From an uncultured Elusimicrobia bacterium (GTDB taxonomy: Bacteria; Elusimicrobiota; Endomicrobiia; Endomicrobiales; Endomicrobiaceae), in the NCBI GenBank assembly GCA_947168325.1, contig CAMVLN010000002.1, positions 1 to 49,245 of the forward strand: a stretch of DNA of 49,245 nt. The letters run 5' to 3'. Each line of letters opens with the position of its first letter. The stretch's first letter is position 1. The notes beneath the pieces were generated by a model. It saw nothing but the letters and a program-made list of their open reading frames with translations, searched no databases and had not been told where the DNA came from. This document shows, one piece after another, positions 30,842 to 40,572 of the stretch. Both the position numbers and the translations under genes were made by a program.

Positions 30842-32365
30842 ATGATTTCTTTTTCACATTCTGCAACAGTTTTTGGAATAGATGCTTGTCTTATAGATGT
30901 AGAAGTTGATATTTCATCAGGACTTCCTATGTTTTCTATTGTTGGGTTGCCTGATGTTTCAGTGAAAGAATCTAGAGATAGGGTTATTTCTGCTATAAAA
31001 AATTCTGGTTTTGATTTTCCTACAAAGAAAATTACAGTAAATCTTGCTCCTGCCGATATAAAAAAAGAAGGAGGAATATTTGATTTATCAATAGCTCTAG
31101 GAATACTTGCTTCTAGTGGAGCATTAGAAAAAGAATCTTTACAAAATATGTGTGTATTAGGGGAGTTATCTCTTGATGGGAAAATTAGACCGGTAAAAGG
31201 AATTTTACCTATAGTACTAAGTTTACATAAGTTTGGAATTACTCAGGTAATAGTTCCAGAAAAAAATAAAAATGAGGCTTGTGTAGCAAAAGATATTAAT
31301 ATATATCCTTTTACAAATTTGCAAGATGTAATAAAATTTTTAAAAAAAGAAATTAAAGTTGACACTTTTAAACAAAAAGATTTTTTTACAAACAATTCAA
31401 TGCTAAAAACTTCTATAGATTTTTCAGATATTAAGGGACAGTTTTTTGCTAAAAGAGCAACAGAAGTAGCTTGTGCTGGAGGGCACAATATGATTATGAT
31501 TGGTCCTCCGGGTTCAGGAAAAACAATGATTGCTAAAAGAATACCAACATTATTGCCACCGATGAATTTTGAAGAATCGGTAGAAACCACAAAGATATGG
31601 TCTGTATCAGGTCTTATCAAAGCAGGAGAAAGTTTAATTACTAATCGACCTTTTAGAAGTCCACATCATACTACATCATCTGTAGCTTTAATTGGTGGGG
31701 GCTCTTATCCTAAACCCGGTGAAGTTAGTTTAGCTCACAATGGAGTTCTTTTTCTTGATGAACTAACAGAGTTTAAAAGAGATGTTTTGGAAGTATTAAG
31801 ACAACCTTTAGAAGATAAAGTTGTAACAATATCAAGAGCAAAACATACTTTAACTTTTCCTGCTTCATTTATGTTGATAGCTTCAATGAATCCTTGTCCT
31901 TGTGGCAATTATGGTAGTGATAAGGAATGCCTTTGTAATCCTTATCAAATAAAAAAATATAGAGCTAAAATTTCTGGACCTTTAATGGATAGAATAGACA
32001 TTCAAATAGAAGTTTCTGCTTTAAAAATAGATGAATTTACATCAAATAGTAATGTTGCTGTAGAAACTTCTAAACAAATAAAAGAAAGAGTAATTAAAGC
32101 TAGGAATATTCAGTATAAAAGATTTGAAGGTAGAAATATTTATTGTAATGCACAGATGGGACCAAAAGAAATAAAAAAATATTGTACACTAGAAGATAAA
32201 GCTAAAGTAATGTTACATACAGCCATAGAAAAATTAGGGTTTTCTGCAAGAGCTTATGATAGAATATTAAAAGTTGCAAGAACTATTGCAGATTTAAATA
32301 GTAGTTGTGAAATAAATGCTAAACATATAGCTGAAGCTATTAAATATAGAAATTTAGATAAATAA
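30842..32365 (+). CDS. comM: YifB/ComM family Mg-chelatase-like AAA ATPase
   Basis: IVGLPDVSVKESRDRV, MIGPPGSGKTMIAKRIPTLLPP, RPFRSPHHTTSSVALIGGGSYPKPGEVSLAHNGVLFLDEL, zinc CPCGNYGSDKECLC. Confidence 0.96.
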   Translation: MISFSHSATVFGIDACLIDVEVDISSGLPMFSIVGLPDVSVKESRDRVISAIKNSGFDFPTKKITVNLAPADIKKEGGIFDLSIALGILASSGALEKESLQNMCVLGELSLDGKIRPVKGILPIVLSLHKFGITQVIVPEKNKNEACVAKDINIYPFTNLQDVIKFLKKEIKVDTFKQKDFFTNNSMLKTSIDFSDIKGQFFAKRATEVACAGGHNMIMIGPPGSGKTMIAKRIPTLLPPMNFEESVETTKIWSVSGLIKAGESLITNRPFRSPHHTTSSVALIGGGSYPKPGEVSLAHNGVLFLDELTEFKRDVLEVLRQPLEDKVVTISRAKHTLTFPASFMLIASMNPCPCGNYGSDKECLCNPYQIKKYRAKISGPLMDRIDIQIEVSALKIDEFTSNSNVAVETSKQIKERVIKARNIQYKRFEGRNIYCNAQMGPKEIKKYCTLEDKAKVMLHTAIEKLGFSARAYDRILKVARTIADLNSSCEINAKHIAEAIKYRNLDK

Positions 32366-32366
32366 A

Positions 32367-34184
32367 ATGTCATGGAACAATAGTGATAAATATGAATATG
32401 AATGTTTTTTAGAAAAATATAAAAATATAATGCTAATTTTTGTATTTTTTTTCATAGTATTATCTGTGAGATTATTTTATTTACAAATAATAAAAGGTAG
32501 TTATTATAGAAACATTTCTGACATTCAAAGGCTTAATAGAACTTATGAAAAGGCTTTTAGAGGATTTATTTATGATACAAACGAACAGATAATTGTTAAT
32601 AATAGCACAAATTATGTTGCATTATTTTATCCGTTTGAACAACAATATGAACCTACAAAAGAAAGCATAAAAAAATTAAATGATATCTTAAAAAGAGATA
32701 TCTCTCATTCTATTGAAAAAAGTTGGAGATATGGCAGAGTAGTAAAACTTGCAGAAAACTTAACAATAGAAGAAGTTTTTAAAATACAAGAAAATAGACT
32801 TTTTTTACCTGGAATACATATAGTTAGAGATCCTAAAAGAATCTGTTATAATTCAATAGAGAATGCACATATTATAGGGTATGTAAATGAACTTAAATTT
32901 GAAGAAATAGAAAATATTGAAGACACAGATCTGAAAGTTGGTGACATTATTGGCAGATGCGGAATAGAACAATACTATGATAAATATCTAAGGGGTAAAA
33001 CAGGAGGTTTTTATTTTGAAGTAAATGCTAGAGGTAGGCATAACAAAACTTTTACTTACGAACAACCTGTAATGGGAAATCATTTATATTTAACAGTAGA
33101 TTCTAAACTACAAACTGTGGCTTATGAAGCCTTAAAAAATTCTTCTTCAGGAAAGGGGGCAGCTGTTGCAATAGATGTTAGGACTGGTGCAATAAAATGT
33201 TTTGTATCTTGTCCAAGTTATGATTTAAATAAAATTTCCTCACCAAAAAATTATAGAACATATTTAAAAGATAAAAATTTGCCATTTTTTAATAGATGTA
33301 TTCAAGCTTTGTATCCACCGGGATCAATATTTAAAATAATTACTTTTATTGCTGCACTTGAATATTTAAACTATAATCCTTATATAATACAATATTGTAC
33401 AGGATACTTTGAACTTGGGGATAGAGTTTACTCATGCTCATTAAGAACTGGGCATAAAAAAATAAACCTTATTTCTGCTATGGCTTATTCTTGTAATACC
33501 TATTTTTATACATTAGGATTAGAACTTGGGGTTAGAGTTATTGTTGAATATGCAAAAATGTTTAGATTAGGAGAAAAAACTGGAATAGATATTGCTTCAG
33601 AAAAAAAAGGATTTATTCCTACACCTGAATGGAAAAAATCAAAAATGAAAATGGCATGGTTAAAAGGAGATACTGCAATTCTAGCTATAGGGCAAGGTGC
33701 CTTGTGGGTGACTCCTTTACAAATGGCAAATTTAATGGTAACCATAGCAAATAGAGGAAGATCTTATAAACCGTATCTTGTTGAAAAAATAGTAGATTCC
33801 AACACAAAAGAAATAATATTTCAGCATCAATCAATAGAAAATGCAAGAATAGAACTTGATGAATACACTTGGCAACAGTTACATAAATCTTTAGAAGCTG
33901 CTGTTGATTATGGTTCAGCAAAAAGAACAAAATTTAAAAATATTAAAGTTGCTGCAAAAACAGGAACAGCAGAAAATCCACATGGCAAAGATCATGCTTG
34001 GGTAGTAGCTTATGCTCCTAGCGATAATCCCAAACTTGCACTTGCAGTTATAGTAGAAAATGGTGGATTTGGTGGCAAAGTTTCTGTCCCAGTAGCAAGA
34101 AAAATTTTTAAACAATATTTTAATATTGTTGATGAGCCAGAAGATATAGAGTTGATTCAAGAGGGAAAAAATGTCAAAAATTAA
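32367..34184 (+). CDS. mrdA: Penicillin-binding protein 2
   Basis: Transpeptidase motifs PPGSIFK (SxxK), SCN (SxN), KTGTAENP (KTG); N-terminal TM and dimerisation domain. Confidence 0.94.
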   Translation: MSWNNSDKYEYECFLEKYKNIMLIFVFFFIVLSVRLFYLQIIKGSYYRNISDIQRLNRTYEKAFRGFIYDTNEQIIVNNSTNYVALFYPFEQQYEPTKESIKKLNDILKRDISHSIEKSWRYGRVVKLAENLTIEEVFKIQENRLFLPGIHIVRDPKRICYNSIENAHIIGYVNELKFEEIENIEDTDLKVGDIIGRCGIEQYYDKYLRGKTGGFYFEVNARGRHNKTFTYEQPVMGNHLYLTVDSKLQTVAYEALKNSSSGKGAAVAIDVRTGAIKCFVSCPSYDLNKISSPKNYRTYLKDKNLPFFNRCIQALYPPGSIFKIITFIAALEYLNYNPYIIQYCTGYFELGDRVYSCSLRTGHKKINLISAMAYSCNTYFYTLGLELGVRVIVEYAKMFRLGEKTGIDIASEKKGFIPTPEWKKSKMKMAWLKGDTAILAIGQGALWVTPLQMANLMVTIANRGRSYKPYLVEKIVDSNTKEIIFQHQSIENARIELDEYTWQQLHKSLEAAVDYGSAKRTKFKNIKVAAKTGTAENPHGKDHAWVVAYAPSDNPKLALAVIVENGGFGGKVSVPVARKIFKQYFNIVDEPEDIELIQEGKNVKN

Positions 34185-35508
34185 ATCTATTTTTGTTAGA
34201 ATTATAGATAATATAGATTTAACTTTTGTAATATCATTAGCATATTTATTATTTATAGGATTTATTGCAATATATTCTGCAAGCTCAAATATTTCTGGTA
34301 ATAAGTATATAACTACACAGTTTGTTGCATTATTTATTGGTTTGATAGGTATGTTTTTACTTGTAAATTTTAATTATCAGTACTATAAATATATTGGAAA
34401 ATTTATATATTTATTTTCTTGTATATTATTAGTTTTGGTATTATTTTTTGGAACAGAACATAAAGGAACAAAAGGATGGTTTGATTTACCTTTTTTCTCT
34501 TTTCAACCAGTAGAAATAACTAAACTTATGTTGATTTTATCAATCGCTACCTTTATTGACAAGCATTGGAAAGAAGTAACAAAAATATCTGTGTTTATAA
34601 AAACATTGTGTTTTACTATAATTCATTTTCTCCTTATAATGTTACAACCTGACTTTTCATCAACATTATCTTATTTCCCTATAACACTTGTAATGTTGTA
34701 TGTTGCAGGAGCAAAGTTAACACATATTTTTAGTGTAATTTTGTATGGTTCAATTTCAGTGGTTATTCCCCTTCTTATAACTTTTTTTAAACTTCAACCT
34801 AACATTGTTCAAAGTAGTTCAATATTAAGTTTTTTTGTTAATGTCCCATCAAGCTTACAAAGTATAGCATTTATTTCCTGCTCTATAATTTTGATTATAG
34901 TGTTAATAAAATGGTTTTTATGTAAGATTAAAATTAATATTAGTTGGAGATATACTATAATATTTTTCTGTATTATTATTGCGGGGGCACTTTCTTCTGT
35001 AGTTGTAAACAAAACATTGAAAGAATATCAAAGGAAAAGATTAATAGTTTTTTTAAATCCAGTAATAGATTCTAGAGGAGCAGGCTATAATATTATACAA
35101 TCCAAAATAACTATTGGATCAGGAAAATTTTCTGGGAAAAAATTTTTTAAAGGACAACAAACACAGTTAGGTTTTTTGCCAGAACAAAGAACAGACTTTA
35201 TTTTTTCAGTAATAGGTGAAGAGGGTGGATACTTTATTGCACAACTTACACTATTGTTTTATTTTCTGTTTATCTGGAGAGCTTTAGTTGTTGCAAAACA
35301 AGCAAAAGATAGATTTGGTTCACTTGTTGCAATTGGTATAGCTACAATGTTTGCTTTTTATAGTGTGATTAATTTAGGAATGGTTATGGGGCTTATGCCT
35401 GTAACTGGACTTCCTCTGCTTTTGGTATCTTATGGTGGCTCAAGTATGATGTCATCAATATTTGCAGTAGGAATTTTAGTTTCAATACATATTAGAAGAT
35501 TTTATTAA
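34171..35508 (+). CDS. rodA: Rod shape-determining protein RodA (SEDS)
   Basis: Multi-TM; KGTKGWFDLPFFSFQPVEITKLMLIL, GQQTQLGFLPEQRTDFIFSVIGEEGG, GLPLLLVSYGGSSMM; adjacent to mrdA. Confidence 0.95.
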   Translation: MSKIKSIFVRIIDNIDLTFVISLAYLLFIGFIAIYSASSNISGNKYITTQFVALFIGLIGMFLLVNFNYQYYKYIGKFIYLFSCILLVLVLFFGTEHKGTKGWFDLPFFSFQPVEITKLMLILSIATFIDKHWKEVTKISVFIKTLCFTIIHFLLIMLQPDFSSTLSYFPITLVMLYVAGAKLTHIFSVILYGSISVVIPLLITFFKLQPNIVQSSSILSFFVNVPSSLQSIAFISCSIILIIVLIKWFLCKIKINISWRYTIIFFCIIIAGALSSVVVNKTLKEYQRKRLIVFLNPVIDSRGAGYNIIQSKITIGSGKFSGKKFFKGQQTQLGFLPEQRTDFIFSVIGEEGGYFIAQLTLLFYFLFIWRALVVAKQAKDRFGSLVAIGIATMFAFYSVINLGMVMGLMPVTGLPLLLVSYGGSSMMSSIFAVGILVSIHIRRFY

Positions 35509-35611
35509 AAAAGAACTATAAAATTTATTAATTATTATATGCAAAATAAAGTGGATAAGAATAACCTGCTGAAATTAAATATTTTTAGCAAACATAATTT
35601 TAATTTTGTAA

Positions 35612-36934
35612 ATGAATAACAAAATATCTTTGATTGGTAAAGCAATACAAAAAAAATTTTCTCTTTTTGGTATAAATAAAAGTAGAGAAATAACTAGACT
35701 TGTGTTTGAAATTTCTAAAAGAGATAGCATAGATTTTATAAGTGTAATAAATTCTATACAAGAAACTAAATATGAAAAAGTAAAAAATTTTCTTTTAGAA
35801 AAAAGGTATCCTAAAAGTTATGCTATATCTAAAAAAAATAATTTCTATTTGCCGGATTTAGATATAGATGATAATAATAAAGCAAATTTAAATTTATCAA
35901 AATTTAACCCTAAAAATGTTTATTACACAAAAGAAGTTATAAATTCACATTTGTACAATAGAATAAAAATTTTTTATCCTAACTCAAATTTTGTTGAAAT
36001 AGAAAATTTAAAAAATTTTTTAAAAGAAAATAAATTTTCTATACAAAAATATAACAATAGAAAAGAAAATCTTTTTTTAATCAACGAAAAATATGATTTT
36101 TTTAAACCATGTCCATGTAGTAAAAATGTAAAAAGTTGTGCTTACTCGATATTAAACATCGGATACGGTTGTTTGTATGAATGTAGTTATTGTTTTTTGC
36201 AGGGATACCAAAATGTTGCAGGAATAATTTTGCCTTGCAATTTAGTAGATTTTTTAAGCATAGAAAAAATAAAACCTGTAAACAATAAAATGTTTTTTTT
36301 ACCTAGAGTTGGTAGCGGAGAATTTACAGATTCTTTAATTTTTGATGATATAACACTTTTTTCCTATGATATAGTAAAATTTTTTAAAGATAACAAAAAT
36401 ATTAGTTTTGAATTTAAAACTAAAAGTGTAAATATAGATAATTTATTAAAAATTGGTGGGCAAGAAAATATTGTAGTGTCATGGTCTATAAATACAAAAG
36501 AAATGATACAAGAAAACGAACATTGTACTCCACAGTTAGAAGAAAGATTAAAAGCTGCTCAAAAATGTGCAAAAGCAGGATACTCTGTTGGCTTTCATTT
36601 TGATCCGGTTATATTATATTCAAATTGGAAGCAAGGATATAAAAAAACAATAGAAGAGATATTTGATTTTATAGATATAAAATATATAAAATGGATAAGC
36701 ATAGGTTCATTAAGAATGGTATCTTCACTTAAAAAAATTATAGAAAATAGATTTGTAGATAACAAAATTTTAGATGAAGAGCTTCTGTTGTCTTATGATA
36801 ATAAACTAAGATATGAAGAGAATACTAGAGTAAAAATATATAAATATTTAGTTGAAGAGATAAAGAAAAAGAACAAGGATATAGTTGTATATTTGTGCAT
36901 GGAAAATTCTGGTATTTGGAATAAAATTTTTTAG
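35612..36934 (+). CDS. Spore photoproduct lyase-like radical SAM protein
   Basis: Radical SAM CLYECSYCFLQGY, PRVGSGEFTDSLIFD, FKTKSVNIDNLL, GFHFDPVILYSNWKQGY; SPL family pattern. Confidence 0.85.
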   Translation: MNNKISLIGKAIQKKFSLFGINKSREITRLVFEISKRDSIDFISVINSIQETKYEKVKNFLLEKRYPKSYAISKKNNFYLPDLDIDDNNKANLNLSKFNPKNVYYTKEVINSHLYNRIKIFYPNSNFVEIENLKNFLKENKFSIQKYNNRKENLFLINEKYDFFKPCPCSKNVKSCAYSILNIGYGCLYECSYCFLQGYQNVAGIILPCNLVDFLSIEKIKPVNNKMFFLPRVGSGEFTDSLIFDDITLFSYDIVKFFKDNKNISFEFKTKSVNIDNLLKIGGQENIVVSWSINTKEMIQENEHCTPQLEERLKAAQKCAKAGYSVGFHFDPVILYSNWKQGYKKTIEEIFDFIDIKYIKWISIGSLRMVSSLKKIIENRFVDNKILDEELLLSYDNKLRYEENTRVKIYKYLVEEIKKKNKDIVVYLCMENSGIWNKIF

Positions 36935-36953
36935 AATAGGGAGATATTTTGTT

Positions 36954-37478
36954 ATGAAAAAACTTTTGGGTTTATTTTTAATGTTTATTTTTGTTGTTGG
37001 CTGTTCTTCAAGACAAAGTGATTTGTCAAATTATGCAAAAGGTATAGAAGCTACAAAATCTAAACAATATGAACAAGCAATAAATTTTTTTAATAAAGCT
37101 GTAGATGAAGAAACAAATGTAGAAATAAAAGCTAGTGCTTTGTATAATATTGGTTTTTGTTATGGTATTATGAAAAATTATGAAAAAGAAATAGAATACT
37201 ATAAAAAATCTGTTGATGTATTTCCTGATTTTCAAGCAGGATTATATGATTTAGGCAAATACTACTATGATAACAATAATTTTGAAAGTGCATCAAAAAT
37301 GTTCTCTCATTTGGTTGAAGTAAATGATATTCATGAGGGGGCATATTATATGTTAGCATTAGTACAACTTGAGTTGAAAAAAAATGAAGAAGCTATGGCA
37401 AATATGAAAAAGGCAGCAGAATTAGATAGTCCAGAGGCAAAACAATTTTTAGAACAACAAGATAAAAATAGCATATAA
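36954..37478 (+). CDS. TPR-repeat lipoprotein
   Basis: Lipobox MKKLLGLFLMFIFVVGCSS; TPRs EQAINFFNKAVDEETN..ALYNIGFCYGIMKNYEKEIEYYKKSVDVFPD. Confidence 0.85.
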   Translation: MKKLLGLFLMFIFVVGCSSRQSDLSNYAKGIEATKSKQYEQAINFFNKAVDEETNVEIKASALYNIGFCYGIMKNYEKEIEYYKKSVDVFPDFQAGLYDLGKYYYDNNNFESASKMFSHLVEVNDIHEGAYYMLALVQLELKKNEEAMANMKKAAELDSPEAKQFLEQQDKNSI

Positions 37479-37484
37479 GGGCAA

Positions 37485-40145
37485 ATGATTATGGAAATGG
37501 AAAAAGTTTATGATTCAAAAAGAGTAGAAGAAAAATGGGTAAAATATTGGATAGAAAATAAAACATTTTCTTCTAAAATAGATAAAGATAAAAAATCTTT
37601 TACAATAGTTATTCCACCTCCAAATGTTACAGGTTCTTTACATATGGGGCATGCTTTAAATGATTCTTTGCAAGATGCGATTATAAGATTTAGAAAAATG
37701 CAAGGTTTTAATACATTGTGGGTTCCAGGAACAGACCATGGCGGAATTGCAACACAAACAGTTGTAGAAAAACTGCTTAAAAAAGAAGGTAAAACAAAAT
37801 ATGATTTAGGTAGAGAAAAATTTGTTAAAAAAATGTGGCAATGGAGACAAGAAACTGGTGACACAATTTTAGATCAATTGAAAAAGTTAGGTTGTGGACT
37901 TGATTGGGATAGAACAAGATTTACTATGGATGAGGCATGTTCTAAAGCTGTTAAAAGAGCATTCAAACAGTTTTATGATAAAGGTTTAATTTATAGAGGG
38001 AAAAGACTTGTTAATTGGTGTCCTAGGTGCAACACAGCATTGTCAGATATAGAAGTAGAATATCATCCTGAAAAAGGCAATTTATGGTACATAAAATATC
38101 CTATAAAAAATTCTAATGACTTTTTAACAGTTGCAACAACAAGACCAGAAACAATGATAGGAGACACAGCAGTTGCAGTTAATCCTAACGATGCTAGATA
38201 CAAAGATATTGTAGGCAAAACAATAATTCTTCCTTTAGTAGGCAGAGAAATAAAAGTAGTTGCAGATTATATTGTAGATATGCAGTTTGGAACAGGTGCT
38301 GTAAAAGTAACTCCTGCACATGATAATGTTGATTATGAAATAGCAAGAAGACATAATCTTGAAATACTTGAGGTTATAGATTCTAACGGTAATATGACGA
38401 ATTTAGTTGAAAAATATAAATGTATGCCTGCAAAAGAGGCAAGAGAAGCTATAGTCAGCGATTTAAAAGAGCAAGGGTATCTTATAAAAATAGAAGACTA
38501 TAGCCATAGTGTTGGCAAATGTTATAGATGTGGCACAACAATAGAACCTATAATGTCAGAACAATGGTTCTTAAGAGTTGAAGAAATGTCTAAAAGAGCA
38601 TCACAAGTAGCGAAAAACGATAAAGTAAAATTTTATCCTGCATCTTGGAAAAAGCCTTACACATTGTGGTTAGATAATTTAAGAGATTGGTGCATAAGCA
38701 GGCAAATTTGGTGGGGGCACAGAATACCTGTTTTTTATTGTATTGACGAAAAAGGTGATAAAACAAGTTGCCCACCTATAGTTGAACAAAATACACCAAC
38801 AAAATGCCCCAATTGTGGAAATACCCATTTAGTTCAAGATAACGATGTATTAGATACATGGTTTTCTTCTGCTATGTGGCCTTTTAGTGTTTTTAATTGG
38901 GGAGAAAAACCTGACAATGAAGAACTAAAATACTATTATCCTACAGGGGTTCTTGTAACTGGTCATGAGATACTTTATTTGTGGGTAGCAAGAATGGTTC
39001 AGATGGGACTTGAATTTTTAGATGATATTCCATTTAGTGATGTTTTTATTCATGGTATAGTTAGAGATAAACATGGACTAAAGATGTCTAAATCTAAAGG
39101 TAATGTTATAAATCCACTTGAAATTATGAATGAATTCGGGACAGATTCGTTAAGATTTGCTCTGTCACAATCAGCAGCACCTGGACGAGATATGCAAATA
39201 TCAAATGACTCGTTTTTAGCAGCAAGAAACTTTGCAAACAAAATTTGGAATGCTTCAAGATTTATTTTTATGAATAAAGGTAATATTGAAGTGCCACAAG
39301 AACCAATAGTTAAAGAAACATCAGATAAATGGATTTTAGATGAATACAATAAAACAATTAAAACAGTAACCTATTCGTTTGAACATTATGATATAGATGT
39401 TGTTTCAAGAACACTTTACGATTTTGTTTGGACAAAATTCTGTGATTGGTATATAGAACTTTCAAAAATTAGAATGACTTCTATAAACATTGAAGAAAAG
39501 AGACAAGTGTTATCTGTTCTTATATATATTTTGAAAGGTACAATAAAAATGTTAGCACCTATTATGCCATTTATTTGCGATGAGTTATGGTCAATATTAA
39601 ATAATACTAAAGAAAGTATTGTAAAATCATCTTTTCCAATATACAATGAAAAGTTTGTTTTTTCAAACGAAGCAAATCAAATGGCAATAGTTCAAGAAAT
39701 AGTTTCTAAAATAAGAAATGTTAGAAGTGAAATGAATATTTCACCAGCAGCTTTTATTACAACAAAAATAAATGTACTGGATGAAAGCAAATTGCCAGTG
39801 GTAGATTTTAATAAAAATTATATTAAAGCATTAGGTAAAATAAAAAATTTGATTATTGGCAAAAATATAGCAAGAGAAAAAAATTCTGCTTTAACAGTTG
39901 CTACGGGATTGGAAATATTTATACCTTTAGAAGGACTTATAGATATAGAAAAAGAAAAAACAAGAATTTCAAAAGAAATAAAAAATATTATATTAGAGCA
40001 AGAAAAGTATAATAAAAAATTGTCTAATCCAAACTTTATTGCAAAAGCTCCCAAAACAGAAGTTGAAAGAATAAAACAGAAACTTTTAGATACACAAAGT
40101 AAAATTGCTACATTAAAAGAAACTTTAAAGAATTATGAAAAATAA
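37485..40145 (+). CDS. valS: Valyl-tRNA synthetase
   Basis: PPPNVTGSLHMGHALN (HIGH), KMSKSKGNVINP (KMSKS), WVPGTDHGGIATQ, C-terminal coiled coil. Confidence 0.97.
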   Translation: MIMEMEKVYDSKRVEEKWVKYWIENKTFSSKIDKDKKSFTIVIPPPNVTGSLHMGHALNDSLQDAIIRFRKMQGFNTLWVPGTDHGGIATQTVVEKLLKKEGKTKYDLGREKFVKKMWQWRQETGDTILDQLKKLGCGLDWDRTRFTMDEACSKAVKRAFKQFYDKGLIYRGKRLVNWCPRCNTALSDIEVEYHPEKGNLWYIKYPIKNSNDFLTVATTRPETMIGDTAVAVNPNDARYKDIVGKTIILPLVGREIKVVADYIVDMQFGTGAVKVTPAHDNVDYEIARRHNLEILEVIDSNGNMTNLVEKYKCMPAKEAREAIVSDLKEQGYLIKIEDYSHSVGKCYRCGTTIEPIMSEQWFLRVEEMSKRASQVAKNDKVKFYPASWKKPYTLWLDNLRDWCISRQIWWGHRIPVFYCIDEKGDKTSCPPIVEQNTPTKCPNCGNTHLVQDNDVLDTWFSSAMWPFSVFNWGEKPDNEELKYYYPTGVLVTGHEILYLWVARMVQMGLEFLDDIPFSDVFIHGIVRDKHGLKMSKSKGNVINPLEIMNEFGTDSLRFALSQSAAPGRDMQISNDSFLAARNFANKIWNASRFIFMNKGNIEVPQEPIVKETSDKWILDEYNKTIKTVTYSFEHYDIDVVSRTLYDFVWTKFCDWYIELSKIRMTSINIEEKRQVLSVLIYILKGTIKMLAPIMPFICDELWSILNNTKESIVKSSFPIYNEKFVFSNEANQMAIVQEIVSKIRNVRSEMNISPAAFITTKINVLDESKLPVVDFNKNYIKALGKIKNLIIGKNIAREKNSALTVATGLEIFIPLEGLIDIEKEKTRISKEIKNIILEQEKYNKKLSNPNFIAKAPKTEVERIKQKLLDTQSKIATLKETLKNYEK

Positions 40146-40303
40146 TAAAAAATATATTGATTCCACAATTTTTTAGAAAGTAGATAGCAGTAAATGGATG
40201 TTTTTTGATGGATATGAAAAGCAAGAAATTATAAATATTATTAAAAAGTATAATTTAAAAATTATTAAATCGTAAATTACAGCTTACAGATGTTTTTTAT
40301 AGC

Positions 40304-40339
40304 AATTACAAATGTCGTTGTATCTTTACAACTGTAATT
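40304..40339. promoter_or_regulatory. Hairpin upstream of the PqqA-like peptide ORF
   Basis: AATTACA-aatgtc-GTTGTA-tctt-TACAAC-TGTAATT bulged stem-loop, followed by A10T8 tract at 40362-40379. Confidence 0.5.
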
Positions 40340-40420
40340 ATAAATGATTGCACAATGTTGCAAAAAAAAAATTTTTTTTCTAGAATTAAAAAGATTGAAT
40401 TAAAATATTAAGAGGTATTT

Positions 40421-40528
40421 GTGAATAAAAAAATAAATAAAAAAAGTAAAGTCTGGATAAAACCAAAACTTATGAAGATAAAAACAGGGTTGGATTCGGC
40501 AATAACAGCGACTGATATGTCATATTAG
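40421..40528 (+). CDS. Candidate PqqA-like RiPP precursor peptide (35 aa, GTG start)
   Basis: agaggt SD 5 nt before GTG; MNKKINKKSKVWIKPKLMKIKTGLDSAITATDMSY*; W-x-K-P-x5-(I/L)-(K/R)-x-G-L-(D/E) as in PqqA; followed 44 nt later by radical SAM gene. Not in the ORF track because of length. Confidence 0.65.
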   Translation: MNKKINKKSKVWIKPKLMKIKTGLDSAITATDMSY

Positions 40529-40572
40529 TAAATAACAGTTTAATGTAAACTATTTAAAAATGGGGGAATTTT

